Counted from the stretch's first letter, positions 1-10,274 are shown. The stretch is 55,336 nucleotides of DNA from Planctomycetaceae bacterium (GCA_002717145.1 PBCP01000059.1:1-55336); one strand, 5' to 3'. Made by a program: numbers and translations. The notes: a model not told the origin generated them from the sequence alone.

Positions 1-1
1 C

Positions 2-694
2 CCGTTGTTTTCAGATGAAGCAGAAGATGACGATTATGACTACGAAGATTTAGACGACGAAGAATCTCGAGCCGTTTGGTATTTTGCAGCCTTTTTTATT
101 ATCATCATCGTCACAGGCGTGATCGTTCTAGCCGCGACAGTGGCACAAGACAATGAAAAAATTCAAATCCGAATCCCGGAAGGCATGGGACCATCGGTGA
201 TTAACGGCAAAAGGGCACCTGGCGATACTCCTATGCTTCTGCCAGGACTTGTGTCACCTATCATGCACGAAGCGGATAAGGCAAATCTAAGCGACTCTGA
301 ACGAGTCATCGGAGTCACCGTAGGTGACAAACATCGTGCATATCTCGCCAATGCTTTCGATTCTCTGGGAGCCAAGGTCGTCAACGATGTGGTGGATGAA
401 ATCCCAATATCTGTTACATACTGCGACATACATGAACGAGCACGGGTCTTTACTTCCACCGAACGCGGAGCACCTCTTAATATGGGGCTTGGAGGGTGGC
501 TCAATCAGGAAATGTTCTTTTATTTCAATGGCGAGGAATTCCAACACTCAGCCGAAGAAACGCCAATTCCTGATTTTCCTTATATTGTGACGACCTGGGG
601 TGAATGGAAACAGGCTCATCCAACTACTCAAATCTATATGGGCGGCGGCACGATTCCTAAAGAAAACAAATCGGCCGACAAAGTCCTTCCCTAG
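2..694 (+). CDS. DUF3179-type membrane-anchored protein, 5' partial
   Basis: The reading frame is open to the left window edge, so the true start lies outside; the TTG at 5 is only the first possible start inside the window. The visible N-terminus is very acidic (runs of D, E and Y), followed by one strongly hydrophobic helix (about residues 24-48, rich in I, V and F) and then an extracytoplasmic domain. That domain carries a GVTVGDKHRAY segment and a VTYCDIHERARVF segment, which fit the DUF3179 family (function unknown). A single-pass protein with a periplasmic domain is inferred. The stop is followed by a gap of about 90 bases before a DUF1549 cytochrome gene on the same strand, so co-transcription is possible. 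Confidence 0.6.
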   Translation, partial: PLFSDEAEDDDYDYEDLDDEESRAVWYFAAFFIIIIVTGVIVLAATVAQDNEKIQIRIPEGMGPSVINGKRAPGDTPMLLPGLVSPIMHEADKANLSDSERVIGVTVGDKHRAYLANAFDSLGAKVVNDVVDEIPISVTYCDIHERARVFTSTERGAPLNMGLGGWLNQEMFFYFNGEEFQHSAEETPIPDFPYIVTTWGEWKQAHPTTQIYMGGGTIPKENKSADKVLP

Positions 695-786
695 TCTTAA
701 TACTTCCGGGTAGAGACTATAGCAGGACACTTCGTTTTTGATGTAAAATAGGGAAATAGACACGATAGCCAATCTGCTGATACGTC

Positions 787-3231
787 ATGCGCTGTTTCTT
801 AACTTTGTGGATATTCCTGATTTCATTACTGACTCTGGTGAGCAGTTGTGAACCTCTAGCGGCCCAGGCCAAGCAGGCTCAGCAAGTTAAGTTCTTCGAG
901 ACAAAAATACGCCCGCTGCTTGCCCGTCATTGCTATGAATGCCATGGCAATAAAAAACAAAAGAACGGTTTAAGAGTGGATTCGTTAGCTTCCCTGCTAA
1001 AAGGCGGCGAATCCGGAGCTGCTGTGATACCTGGAAATCCAGTCGATAGTTTGCTTATAGCAGCCGTCAACTATGACGGGTTTGAAATGCCCCCTAAAGG
1101 TCGGCTCCAGCAAGAAGAAATTGAGGATCTCACCACGTGGATTAGAGCAGGTGCAGTCTGGCCTGACGTCGAAGTTTCCGCCTCCACGAATCGAACCCTA
1201 AAATTTACCCAAGAGGAGAAAGAGTTTTGGGCATTTCAACCGCTAAACTCTCCCGAGATTCCGGTATCGGATTCTATCTGGTCAACGAATAACATTGACC
1301 GTTTTGTCGAAGATAAACTCAAAGAATATGAGCTGACTCCGGCTCCTATTGCCGAACCTGACAAACTCTTGCGACGCATCTATTTCGACATTACAGGGCT
1401 TGCGCCGCCCCCTGAAGTTGTGACAGCTTTTTTAGAGGATCCCAGTGAGCCACATTACCACTCTCTCGTTGATTCTCTTCTGGACAGTCCGCAGTACGGA
1501 GAACGATGGGCAAGATTCTGGCTCGATCTGGTGCGATATGCTGAATCTGACGGATACAACAGTGACGGGTATCGTAGTACAGCCTGGCACTATCGTGATT
1601 ACGTGATCAAGGCCTTTCAACATGACAAACCTTATGATCAGTTTATGAAGGAACAGATTGCCGGTGACGAATTAGACGGGACAAACTTAGATTCTCAGAT
1701 TGCTACTGGCTACCTAAGGCACTGGATCTATGAATACAACCAACGTGATGCAAAGTCTCAATGGGCCATCATCCTTAACGATATCACAGATGTTACAGGT
1801 GATACGTTTCTGGGAATGGGAATGAGCTGTGCCCGCTGCCATGACCACAAATTCGACCCCATTTTACAGGACGACTACTTTCGCCTGCAGGCATTCTTTG
1901 CTCCGCTGTTGCCAATCAATCGTATCATGAATGCCCCCCCGGATGAAATCAAACAATATCAGGACAAATTAAAGCTTTGGGAAGAAGCAACCTACGAAAT
2001 CCGGCAACAGATCGATGAGATGCAAGTTGCCAAAAAGGAGTCTTCTCGCAAGGAACAGTATTCGAAATTCCCTCTCGATGTACGTCCTTTTCTTTTCAAG
2101 CCAGCAAATGAACGATCTCCCTATGAACAACAGTTAGCATATCTGGCTGACCTTCAAGTGGATGACCTGATCGCCAAAATCAATTGGGACGACTATTTCA
2201 ATAAGGAACAAAAAGCAAAATGGGACGATCTATCTGACAAACTCAAGCAGTTCGATAATCTTAAACCCGCCGCGTTGGAAGTACTGCCCACCGTAACCGA
2301 TGTTAGTTCAACACCTCCTGACACTTATGTGCAGGATTCCAGCCAAAAAGTTCAACCCGGAATCCTGAGCATTCTTGATCCGGAAGATGCTGAAATTGCA
2401 AAAACAGAAAAGCAATTGACGACGGGGCGCCGGTCCGCATTGGCTAACTGGTTAGCCGGAAAAGACAACCCACTAACCAGCCGCGTTATGGTCAATCGTA
2501 TCTGGCAACACTATTTTGGAAGGGGAATTGTCACGACTCCGAGTGATTTTGGAGTACTTGGCGCACGTCCTACACATCCAAAACTACTTGACTACCTAGC
2601 CACAGAGTTCACCGCCAACGGATGGAGTCTAAAGCATATTCACCGTCTTATCCTGCATTCCAGCACATATCGCCAATCGTCTATCAATCCAATCGCTGAA
2701 AAAGCTCGGGCACTTGACTCTGATAACTCGCTGTTGTGGCGTGCCAATGTGCGTCGACTGGATGCAGAACAAATACGAGACAGCTTATTAGCAGCATCTG
2801 AAGAACTGGATAGATCTTCCTTCGGGCCTCCAGTTGATAAATCCAAGCCCCGCCGCTCAATTTATCTTAAAGTCATCCGCAACCAGCCCAACGAATTGCT
2901 CATGGCTTTTGATGGCACAGACAATATTCTTAGTACTCCGGAACGCATGACAACCACTACCCCTAACCAGGCATTGCTTGTATTCAATAACACTTGGGTA
3001 CTTGCCCGCGCCAAAAAATTGGCGACCAACTCAGCCCCCAAGGAGACTTCGACTGAATCCATTGAGTCCGCCGTAACCAAAATTTATTACCGCTTGTTTT
3101 CACGACCTCCGAGAGATATCGAATTGTCCACTGCACATGATTTCCTGATACAGACCGCCGATCTGAACACGCGTTGGGAAGACTTCTGCCACGTACTTAT
3201 TTGTTCTAACGAGTTCTTCTATATCGACTGA
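787..3231 (+). CDS. Planctomycete cytochrome (PSCyt1-DUF1549-DUF1553)
   Basis: An 814-residue exported protein of the phylum-typical architecture. After a signal peptide (residues 1-27) comes a cytochrome-like PSCyt1 domain with the heme motif CYECH at 49-53. DUF1549 starts near residue 150 and contains a second motif, CARCH, at 348-352 followed by DHKFDP, which is a conserved block of this family. DUF1553 begins near residue 547 (GRRSALANWLAGKDNPLTSR and VNRIWQHYFGRGIV) and runs to the end. Biochemical function of these proteins is not established; redox activity in the periplasm is inferred from the heme motifs. The next gene, 46 bases downstream on the same strand, is a DUF1501 protein. 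That pairing is very common in planctomycetes and suggests the two act together. Confidence 0.92.
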   Translation: MRCFLTLWIFLISLLTLVSSCEPLAAQAKQAQQVKFFETKIRPLLARHCYECHGNKKQKNGLRVDSLASLLKGGESGAAVIPGNPVDSLLIAAVNYDGFEMPPKGRLQQEEIEDLTTWIRAGAVWPDVEVSASTNRTLKFTQEEKEFWAFQPLNSPEIPVSDSIWSTNNIDRFVEDKLKEYELTPAPIAEPDKLLRRIYFDITGLAPPPEVVTAFLEDPSEPHYHSLVDSLLDSPQYGERWARFWLDLVRYAESDGYNSDGYRSTAWHYRDYVIKAFQHDKPYDQFMKEQIAGDELDGTNLDSQIATGYLRHWIYEYNQRDAKSQWAIILNDITDVTGDTFLGMGMSCARCHDHKFDPILQDDYFRLQAFFAPLLPINRIMNAPPDEIKQYQDKLKLWEEATYEIRQQIDEMQVAKKESSRKEQYSKFPLDVRPFLFKPANERSPYEQQLAYLADLQVDDLIAKINWDDYFNKEQKAKWDDLSDKLKQFDNLKPAALEVLPTVTDVSSTPPDTYVQDSSQKVQPGILSILDPEDAEIAKTEKQLTTGRRSALANWLAGKDNPLTSRVMVNRIWQHYFGRGIVTTPSDFGVLGARPTHPKLLDYLATEFTANGWSLKHIHRLILHSSTYRQSSINPIAEKARALDSDNSLLWRANVRRLDAEQIRDSLLAASEELDRSSFGPPVDKSKPRRSIYLKVIRNQPNELLMAFDGTDNILSTPERMTTTTPNQALLVFNNTWVLARAKKLATNSAPKETSTESIESAVTKIYYRLFSRPPRDIELSTAHDFLIQTADLNTRWEDFCHVLICSNEFFYID

Positions 3232-3277
3232 CCAATTGAAATGGCACGCTTTTTAGCCAGCAAGCTATAATATCAAC

Positions 3278-4672
3278 ATGATGAATCAAAGATACCAATC
3301 TCGACGTGAAATGCTCTCTCAAACGGGGGCCGGTTTTGGAGCAATTGCGTTGTCGGGTCTGCTCAACGACGACCGTCTGAAAGCCGGTCAGCAGCCACAC
3401 CATGTACCGACGGCTAAGAGTGTCATCTTTCTGTTTATGGAAGGGGGCCCGAGTGCGATGGATCTGTTCGACCCTAAGCCAAAACTGCGAGAATTGGCAG
3501 GTCAACCCCTGCCGGACTCCTTCGGTCCAATCATTACTCCTATGGGAGAATACAATGCTCCATTGCTAGCAGACCAACGAAAGTGGAAGCAACATGGTGA
3601 GGCAGGAACATGGGTTTCCGACTGGCTTCCCAATATCGCTACTTGCGTCGATGACATCGCTGTTATTCGTTCGTTGCACGGAAATGGACTAAATCACTCC
3701 AATGGTGTGTGCCAAATGAATACATGCTCCATCCGAGGCGGCCGACCTTCGTTGGGCAGTTGGGTTAGTTATGGATTGGGCAGCGAAAATAGTAACTTAC
3801 CCGGATTTGTTGTAATCGAAGATGTCCCTAACAAGGTCTTTAATAAATCACGTAACTGGAGTGCTGGTTTTATGCCGGCCGTCTATCAGGGTACAGCGTT
3901 ATATAATTCAAATCCCCCGATTAAAAACCTGACGCCACCCGACGGAATAACCTCTGTTCGCCAACAGGAGAAACTGGAGTTTTTAACAACTGTAAATAGA
4001 CAACACGCGTCCAGATTAAGCAAAGAACAATCCGAACTGGAAGCTCGTATCGAAAGCTTTGAATTAGCATATCGTATGCAACAAGCTGCTCCGGATGCCG
4101 TCGACCTCGCCTCTGAAACTGAAGAAACCAAAAAACTGTATGGTATGGATCAGGATGCTACGAAAGCATTTGGAAGAAACTGTCTCTTAGCTAGAAGGCT
4201 AGTGGAACGCGGCGTCCGATTTGTACAGCTTTACCATGGCTGCGGCAGCAAATGGGATGCCCATAAAAACATCGAAGCAAACCACACGACAAACTGCAAA
4301 GCGATTGACCAACCAGTCGCGGGTTTGATTAAAGACCTCAAACGCCGTGGGTTACTTGATGAAACATTGGTCATTTGGGGAGGCGAGTTTGGGCGAACCC
4401 CCATGAGTGAAAAAGGAACCGGCCGAGACCATAATGCTTACGGATTCACGATGTTTATGGCCGGTGGAGGTGTGAAAGGTGGACAAGTCATCGGCTCCAC
4501 AGATGAAGTTGGTTTGCACGCTGTCGAGGACCGAATGCATATCAAAGATTTGCACACCACCATCCTCTACCTTTTAGGTATCGACAATATGGATCTGGTG
4601 TACCATCATCAGGGGCGACCTGAGAGACCCACTCTCAATGAAGGCTCCCCGATGCTGAAACTACTTGGCTAG
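3278..4672 (+). CDS. DUF1501 family exported protein
   Basis: A 464-residue protein with an RR-type export signal (SRREMLSQTGAGFGAIALSG near residues 8-27), so Tat export is likely. The body has the DUF1501 hallmarks: FLFMEGGPSAMDLFDPKP early on, and LVIWGGEFGRTPMSEKGTGR with MFMAGGGVKGG near the C-terminus. DUF1501 belongs to the alkaline phosphatase/sulfatase superfamily by fold, but its substrate is unknown. It follows the DUF1549/DUF1553 gene by 46 bases on the same strand, the usual planctomycete gene pair. The second codon is also ATG, so the start may be at 3281. Its last codons lie just upstream of the acetyltransferase gene. Confidence 0.92.
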   Translation: MMNQRYQSRREMLSQTGAGFGAIALSGLLNDDRLKAGQQPHHVPTAKSVIFLFMEGGPSAMDLFDPKPKLRELAGQPLPDSFGPIITPMGEYNAPLLADQRKWKQHGEAGTWVSDWLPNIATCVDDIAVIRSLHGNGLNHSNGVCQMNTCSIRGGRPSLGSWVSYGLGSENSNLPGFVVIEDVPNKVFNKSRNWSAGFMPAVYQGTALYNSNPPIKNLTPPDGITSVRQQEKLEFLTTVNRQHASRLSKEQSELEARIESFELAYRMQQAAPDAVDLASETEETKKLYGMDQDATKAFGRNCLLARRLVERGVRFVQLYHGCGSKWDAHKNIEANHTTNCKAIDQPVAGLIKDLKRRGLLDETLVIWGGEFGRTPMSEKGTGRDHNAYGFTMFMAGGGVKGGQVIGSTDEVGLHAVEDRMHIKDLHTTILYLLGIDNMDLVYHHQGRPERPTLNEGSPMLKLLG

Positions 4673-4697
4673 TCACTTCGTATCGTCTGCTTCATCC

Positions 4698-5213
4698 ATG
4701 CCTCTATCTAACTTTCCGCAACTCTCCATCCAGCCGGCGTTCAATGCTGACCAGGAACAAATCGTACGATTGATCGACGATTGTTACCAAGAATATGGCG
4801 ATCGTGTTATTCTTGCAGGAGACGATCGCGATTTACTCGATATCGAAGGAAACTATCGTGGCCGTCAAGGAGAGTTTATTGTTGTTCGAGACAGTAACGA
4901 CCAAGTGGTTGGCACACACGCAGTCGTTCCCATCGGCCATAGCTCAGAACTCTGTACATTTCGTAGACTCTACCTCGATTCACAATTGCGAGGTACTGGA
5001 ATAGGCCGGGAACTAATGATTTGGGCGATTGATTGGGCTCGTAACAAAGGTTTCCGCCGAGTAGAGTTTTGGTCGGACACCCGTTTTACCCGAGCTCATG
5101 CATTTTTCCAAAAGCTCGGATTTCAAACACAAGGTGAAACCCGTGATATGGATGATGGGATTCAACCGTACAGCGAATACTTCTTCTGGCTGGATATCCA
5201 GTCAATCCACTGA
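4698..5213 (+). CDS. GNAT family N-acetyltransferase
   Basis: A 171-residue single-domain acetyltransferase. The acetyl-CoA binding motif A is visible as LYLDSQLRGTGIGRELMIWA, with the Q/R-x-x-G-x-G core RGTGIG, and the C-terminal part has FFQKLGFQTQG, typical of GNAT motif B. An in-frame TTG at 4665 would overlap the end of the DUF1501 gene; ATG at 4698 is preferred because it removes the overlap and starts just before the fold. The substrate cannot be told from sequence. It lies 25 bases downstream of DUF1501, so shared transcription is possible, but no functional link is evident. Confidence 0.88.
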   Translation: MPLSNFPQLSIQPAFNADQEQIVRLIDDCYQEYGDRVILAGDDRDLLDIEGNYRGRQGEFIVVRDSNDQVVGTHAVVPIGHSSELCTFRRLYLDSQLRGTGIGRELMIWAIDWARNKGFRRVEFWSDTRFTRAHAFFQKLGFQTQGETRDMDDGIQPYSEYFFWLDIQSIH

Positions 5214-5308
5214 CTTGCCCCCTCACGCCACCTTGCTAATACATTACAATTCACTCATGTATTGGTTCTACCAATCACCTACGCACACTCTATGTTGGAA
5301 TCTGAACG

Positions 5309-8026
5309 ATGAATCGAGCCATGAAAACATCTCTTATCACTGCGATCATGCTAGCGCTTCTAGCTACCTCGACGACCAAAGCAGAAACTAAAGAACTGGT
5401 CACAATTGAAGGAATAACTTCCTATCAAATGGATAACGGCCTTCAAATCCTTCTATACCCGGATGACTCGGCCTCCACTGTAACGGTTAACATGACCGTG
5501 TTTGTGGGTTCACGGCACGAAGGCTATGGTGAGGCCGGAATGGCTCACTTGCTCGAACATATGCTTTTCAAAGGTACCCCCACCTTTGAGAATATCCCGG
5601 CCTTACTTAATGAAAAAGGCGCTCGCTTCAATGGAACCACCTGGCTTGACCGCACCAACTACTATGAAACCCTGCCTGCAAGTGAAGAGAATCTGAAGTT
5701 AGCCATTCACCTCGAATCAGATCGTATGATGAATAGCTACATCAAAGGCGAAGACCTACAATCTGAATTCTCTGTCGTAAGAAGTGAATTTGAACGAGGC
5801 GAAAACAACCCCAGTCGCGTGCTTATGCAGCGTATGCAATCAGCAGCCTTTGACTGGCACAATTACGGCAAATCAACGATTGGAAATAAAAGCGACATTG
5901 AGCTTGTGCCTCTCCCACGGCTACGCGAGTTTTACAAAAAGTATTATCAGCCAGACAACACCATGGTGGTCGTAGCCGGGCGTTTTGATAAAGAGAAAGC
6001 TCTTGGGTATCTAGACGAATATTTTGGGAAGATACCTGCTCCGAACAGAGAACTGGAACGGACGTACACCATTGAACCCCCTCAGGACGGCGAACGAATC
6101 GTCAACTTACGTCGAGTTGGAGATGTTGGAATCGCGGGTGTGCTATACCACGTACCAGCTTCTGCACATCCGGATTTTGCAGCAGTGGACGTCCTTAGTT
6201 ACATTCTTTCCACAGAACCTGCCGGGCGACTTTATAAAGCTCTGGTAGAAACTAAAATTGCTTCCAGTATCGTCGGAGGGACATACGCGTTACATGATCC
6301 TGGCGTCATGCTTTTTTACAGCCAAGCAACTGAAAAGGAAAATCTAAACAAAGTTCGCGATGTCATTCTTGCCGAAATCGAAAAAATTGTATCCGACGGT
6401 GTTTCGGAAGACGAAGTGAAACGAGTGATTCAGCAACTCACTAAAGAACGTGAACAATCACTCAACAATACCAGTCAAATTGCAATCAACCTCAGTGATT
6501 GGGCCGCCCAGGGAGACTGGAGATTGTTCTTTCTATATCGTGATCGGTTTGAAAAAGTGACGCCCGAGGATGTTCAACGTGTTGCCGCGCTATACACTCG
6601 CGCAGAAAATCGTACGATTGGAATGTTTATACCGACGGACAAACCAAGTTATGTTACGATCCCCGATACCGGCAATATCGCTGCCATGGTCGACGGATAT
6701 CAAGGAAGAAAAGCAATCGCTCAGGGCGAAAAGTTTGAAGCCACTCTGGAAAACATTGAAAAGCGAACAAAGCTGACAACTCTTCAATCCGGAGTTCAAG
6801 CCGCGCTGCTACCAAAGAAAAGCCGGGGCGAACAGGTAGTCCTCAGTCTGAGCCTAAATTTTGGCACGCTCACAAGCCTTCAGGGATATGATACGGCGGC
6901 AAATTATATCGGGCCACTAATGCTTCGAGGAACGAAGGAAAAATCTCATCAGGAAATCCAGGATATTCTTGATGCACTCGGTGCCACCCTCAGTATTAGT
7001 AGCTCCGCTGGCTCACTGGACATCTCCATCCTGGCAAAACGGGACACACTTCCCAAGGTTCTGGCTTTGACGAAGGAAATCATCGAAACCCCTTCCTTCC
7101 CGGAGGAAGAATTACAAGTAATGCTTCAACAGCAGATAACTGCATTAGAAGCATCTAAGAGTGAGCCCCAATCTCTGGCAATGAACCTGCTAGCGAGAAC
7201 ACTTACGCCTTACCCTGTAGATGACATCCGAGCCACACTGCCCGTAGAAGATCAAATTGGTCAACTGAAGGAAGTTTCAATCGATGATGTCATCAAACTG
7301 TTTAATGAGCAAATTGGTAATCAGTCCGGCGAGCTGGTCGCAGTTGGTGACTTTGATATCGAAAGCGTAACGCCATTAATTCAGGATGCCGTGAAGTCGC
7401 TTAGTTCGGACGTAACATATCAGCGAATTGGCGATTCGCCGTTTCCAGATGTCAAAGGTGCCCGTAAAAAGATCGTCACCCCTGACAAAAAAAATGCATT
7501 TTACATATCGGCTCACCAAATTCCCGTAGGTCGTTTACACCCTGACTATCCTGCACTGATGATTGGGAATCATATCCTTGGCGGAGGCGCACTCTCGTCC
7601 CGACTTGCAGATAGAGTACGCCAGCAGGAAGGTCTTTCCTATACTGTGGGCTCCATGTACCGCACTTATGCTAAAGAAGGCCACGGCAGAGTCATGATCT
7701 ATGCGATTTCGAACCCCGACAACTCAGATAAGGTAGTAGAGGTCATTAACGAAGAGCTTAATAAGCTGATCAAAGATGGGGTGACGGCTGAGGAAGTATC
7801 CAAAGCAGTTGAGTCTAATCTGCAGAGCAATACGGTTTCACGTTCGACCGATAGCGGAATTGCTGGCATGCTCGGGTCACTCCTTGCTCAGGATCGTGAT
7901 ATCCAGTCCACGAAAGACCTCGAAGACCAGATGAAATCGCTAACACCTGATCAGGTTAATGCCGCAATACGTAAATACTTAAAACCGGAAAAGCTGATCA
8001 TCGTAACAGCCGGTGATTTCAAATAG
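5309..8026 (+). CDS. Exported M16 family zinc peptidase (pitrilysin-like, two-domain)
   Basis: A 905-residue protein with a signal peptide (a second ATG at 5321 would give a tidier one ending near residue 25). The N-terminal half holds the inverted zinc motif HLLEH at residues 80-84, and the third zinc ligand is probably E160 in VRSEFERGENNP, with the usual spacing of about 76 residues. A second M16 module lies in the C-terminal half (from about residue 480), lacks HxxEH, and has the SSRLADRVRQQEGLSYTVGS block that completes the active site in this family. So it is a single-chain version of the usual M16 alpha/beta pair. It is probably periplasmic and degrades peptides. It is convergent with the next gene, with only 18 bases between stops and no visible terminator. 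Confidence 0.93.
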   Translation: MNRAMKTSLITAIMLALLATSTTKAETKELVTIEGITSYQMDNGLQILLYPDDSASTVTVNMTVFVGSRHEGYGEAGMAHLLEHMLFKGTPTFENIPALLNEKGARFNGTTWLDRTNYYETLPASEENLKLAIHLESDRMMNSYIKGEDLQSEFSVVRSEFERGENNPSRVLMQRMQSAAFDWHNYGKSTIGNKSDIELVPLPRLREFYKKYYQPDNTMVVVAGRFDKEKALGYLDEYFGKIPAPNRELERTYTIEPPQDGERIVNLRRVGDVGIAGVLYHVPASAHPDFAAVDVLSYILSTEPAGRLYKALVETKIASSIVGGTYALHDPGVMLFYSQATEKENLNKVRDVILAEIEKIVSDGVSEDEVKRVIQQLTKEREQSLNNTSQIAINLSDWAAQGDWRLFFLYRDRFEKVTPEDVQRVAALYTRAENRTIGMFIPTDKPSYVTIPDTGNIAAMVDGYQGRKAIAQGEKFEATLENIEKRTKLTTLQSGVQAALLPKKSRGEQVVLSLSLNFGTLTSLQGYDTAANYIGPLMLRGTKEKSHQEIQDILDALGATLSISSSAGSLDISILAKRDTLPKVLALTKEIIETPSFPEEELQVMLQQQITALEASKSEPQSLAMNLLARTLTPYPVDDIRATLPVEDQIGQLKEVSIDDVIKLFNEQIGNQSGELVAVGDFDIESVTPLIQDAVKSLSSDVTYQRIGDSPFPDVKGARKKIVTPDKKNAFYISAHQIPVGRLHPDYPALMIGNHILGGGALSSRLADRVRQQEGLSYTVGSMYRTYAKEGHGRVMIYAISNPDNSDKVVEVINEELNKLIKDGVTAEEVSKAVESNLQSNTVSRSTDSGIAGMLGSLLAQDRDIQSTKDLEDQMKSLTPDQVNAAIRKYLKPEKLIIVTAGDFK

Positions 8027-8044
8027 TCCCACTTGCCTGAACGA

Positions 8045-9751
8045 CTAACCGTAATTGAGCTTTTCACCAGCTTTCCTCGATATCGGTGTATCGATTAACA
8101 TTGGTTCGGATATCGAGAACGATTCGCGAATGGCGGCACTTAGATCGTCCGCTGTCTCAACCCGAACAGCTCGCATCCCCATAGCGGTGGCCATCTGAAC
8201 CAAATCATATTCGGGAGCGACTAAGTCCATTCCTTCGTAGTTTCCCTTTAATGCTTCCGGCAACCCCATGCCCTGAGCACAGATTTTGAGGATATTATAC
8301 TGTGCATTATTGGCAACCACTATCGTTGCCGGAATTTTGTATTTGACGGCTGTCCACAATCCCTGGATTCCATACATGATTGCGCCTTCGCCGAGAATTC
8401 CTACGACAGGTCGGTCCGGCCAGGCCATTTGGGCGCCTAACGTCACTCCCAGCCCCCACCCCAGTCCCCAACCGCGATGACCAAAATACCCTTTTGGATC
8501 TTTGAGATATCCAAGTCTTTCCAATGTTGTATTCGTGGTGGTCACTGCTTCTTCAACGACTACAACATCTTCCGGCAATACACGCCCAATCGCTTCCATG
8601 AAACAAAGTGGAGTTAGAGGCAACATTCCCCTCTCGACTTCAATCTGCTCCTTGAGATTCCTGATTCCCTGACGATGCCGGGCCGTCCAGGCGGTGATTC
8701 TTTCCCCGACATCCGCATGATCTTTTTCCGTCATTCGAGAACGTAGTCCCGCGGTCAATAGCCTGATTCCTTCACGTGTGTCTCCGATGAGTCCCACTTC
8801 AACCGGAAAGTTCTTTCCGATCTCACACGGACTTTCATCCAAATGCACAAGCTTTACATGTCGGGGAATCGCCAGATCAGGTGCGTAATGAATATACAAT
8901 CTAAACAAATCCATACCGGTGACAAAAATCACGTCAAACTCACTCAATCGATCATGAATATCAGGTGCCCAGGGCGGCAATCCCTGACCATACAACGCAT
9001 GATCGGAAGGAAATGCGAGTCGTCCATGAGTCGTTCCCGATTCGGCGATAACGGGAGCTCCTAATGTCTCTGCAAATTCGACTAACGCATCATTTGCGTC
9101 ACGCTCTGTTACTCGCGAACCGCCTAAGATTGCTGGATTCTGTGCTGCGTGAAGAACTTCGATAGCTTGCTCTAAAGCAGCAATTGACGGACGGACACGC
9201 GAGTCAGGAATCCTGATAGGACTCATATCCAATTCGAGTGTCTCAGTGGACTGCATTTGCACATCGACCGGCAGTGACATAAATACCGGTCCGGTGGGAG
9301 GCGTTAAGGCCATCTGTACCGCCCGACGAACTGCCGATGGCAAATCTTCAACTCGATTCACCTCCACCGCCCATTTTGTCCAGGGGCGAGCTACCTCCAC
9401 CATTTCGCCTCCAAGAATCGGCTCATCAAAGTACAAGCGGCGGTCCTGCTGGCCAGCAGTAACCAGCAGCGGCGTGCCTTCGCGAAAAGCGTTATACAAC
9501 ATGCCCATTGCATTACCCAAGCCTGGGCAAACATGAAGGTTTACTACGCCCAATTCACCAGAAGCCATACTAAAGCCATCGGCGATTGCCATCACAGGAA
9601 CTTCCTGCAGCCCTAGGACATATTGAAACCGATCATCACGTGTTAGCGCGTCATTGAGAGGAAGTTCCGTTGAACCGGGATTGCCAAAAATATAACGAAC
9701 ACCATGGTCAGCTAACAGGTCCAGAAACAAGTCGATACCAGTCTTTGCCAT
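8045..9751 (-). CDS. ThDP-dependent decarboxylase, benzoylformate decarboxylase-like
   Basis: A 568-residue cytoplasmic enzyme of the acetolactate synthase/benzoylformate decarboxylase superfamily. The N-terminal pyrimidine domain has GNPGSTELPL (23-32), the conserved cofactor-activating glutamate E50 in GLQEVPV, and a histidine at 73 in NLHVCPGLGNAMG. A second histidine, H288 in LYIHYAPD, aligns by context with the second active-site histidine of benzoylformate decarboxylase. S27, H73 and H288 would then match the Ser and two His known in that enzyme. The C-terminal ThDP motif is GEGAIMYG...ANNAQY, with GEG in place of GDG. A GGGG stretch precedes the ATG. The substrate is probably a 2-oxo acid, but which one is not visible. 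A dehydrogenase for 2-hydroxy acids lies 0.7 kb upstream on the same strand. Confidence 0.85.
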   Translation of the reverse strand: MAKTGIDLFLDLLADHGVRYIFGNPGSTELPLNDALTRDDRFQYVLGLQEVPVMAIADGFSMASGELGVVNLHVCPGLGNAMGMLYNAFREGTPLLVTAGQQDRRLYFDEPILGGEMVEVARPWTKWAVEVNRVEDLPSAVRRAVQMALTPPTGPVFMSLPVDVQMQSTETLELDMSPIRIPDSRVRPSIAALEQAIEVLHAAQNPAILGGSRVTERDANDALVEFAETLGAPVIAESGTTHGRLAFPSDHALYGQGLPPWAPDIHDRLSEFDVIFVTGMDLFRLYIHYAPDLAIPRHVKLVHLDESPCEIGKNFPVEVGLIGDTREGIRLLTAGLRSRMTEKDHADVGERITAWTARHRQGIRNLKEQIEVERGMLPLTPLCFMEAIGRVLPEDVVVVEEAVTTTNTTLERLGYLKDPKGYFGHRGWGLGWGLGVTLGAQMAWPDRPVVGILGEGAIMYGIQGLWTAVKYKIPATIVVANNAQYNILKICAQGMGLPEALKGNYEGMDLVAPEYDLVQMATAMGMRAVRVETADDLSAAIRESFSISEPMLIDTPISRKAGEKLNYG

Positions 9752-9848
9752 CGTAATCGCCCCGCATTCTCAAATTCTATTTTCGTGCAAAAACGGTTGC
9801 GACATCTCTGCCCAACCGTTTGAGACTTTTTTGTTCTGTACTTGAGTA

Positions 9849-10274
9849 CTAAATCTCATCGTCCAATCCAGCCGTCGCCAGTCGCATTGTTCGACGAGAA
9901 TTTATTATCTGATGAGATGGCTTAGATGAAGGATGAAAGGTTGAATCTATTTCAACGACCGTATCCGATTCATCGCAGGGTTCCGACCGCTGGTAAATTC
10001 CATGCTCCGGACCATCGTTATACCAGCTGCTCCAAAAGAACTCGCCGCACCCGGATGTCCTTCCACGCTCGTCCATTTTAGTTTTCAACGCTCCCTGCAG
10101 ATGAATCGGCGAAACAACTCTCACACCTGACTCCACATTCACGCTATCCGTGGGCAACGGGGAATTCGAAAACCGACCACTGATACTGGGACAGGTACTA
10201 CAACATCCTGCAAGACAAATCATGGTTGCTATCGATAGAGTTAATCGAACCCAAATAAATCGTAGTCCAGACAC
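9849..10274 (-). CDS. Small putative lipoprotein, unknown function
   Basis: A 141-residue protein if started at the GTG at 10274, which has a GGGGGG run 8 bases upstream. An ATG at 10346 would add 24 residues that do not look like a signal. From the GTG the N-terminus is a good lipoprotein signal: LTLSIATMICLAGC, lipobox LAGC with the cysteine at 24. The mature part is short, polar and contains several Cys (CCSTC after the lipobox, GCGEFFW further on). I recognise no domain. It sits between the ThDP enzyme and the 2-hydroxy-acid dehydrogenase on the same strand, so it may share their transcript. The lipobox supports it being real, but coding status is not certain. Confidence 0.5.
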   Translation of the reverse strand: MSGLRFIWVRLTLSIATMICLAGCCSTCPSISGRFSNSPLPTDSVNVESGVRVVSPIHLQGALKTKMDERGRTSGCGEFFWSSWYNDGPEHGIYQRSEPCDESDTVVEIDSTFHPSSKPSHQIINSRRTMRLATAGLDDEI

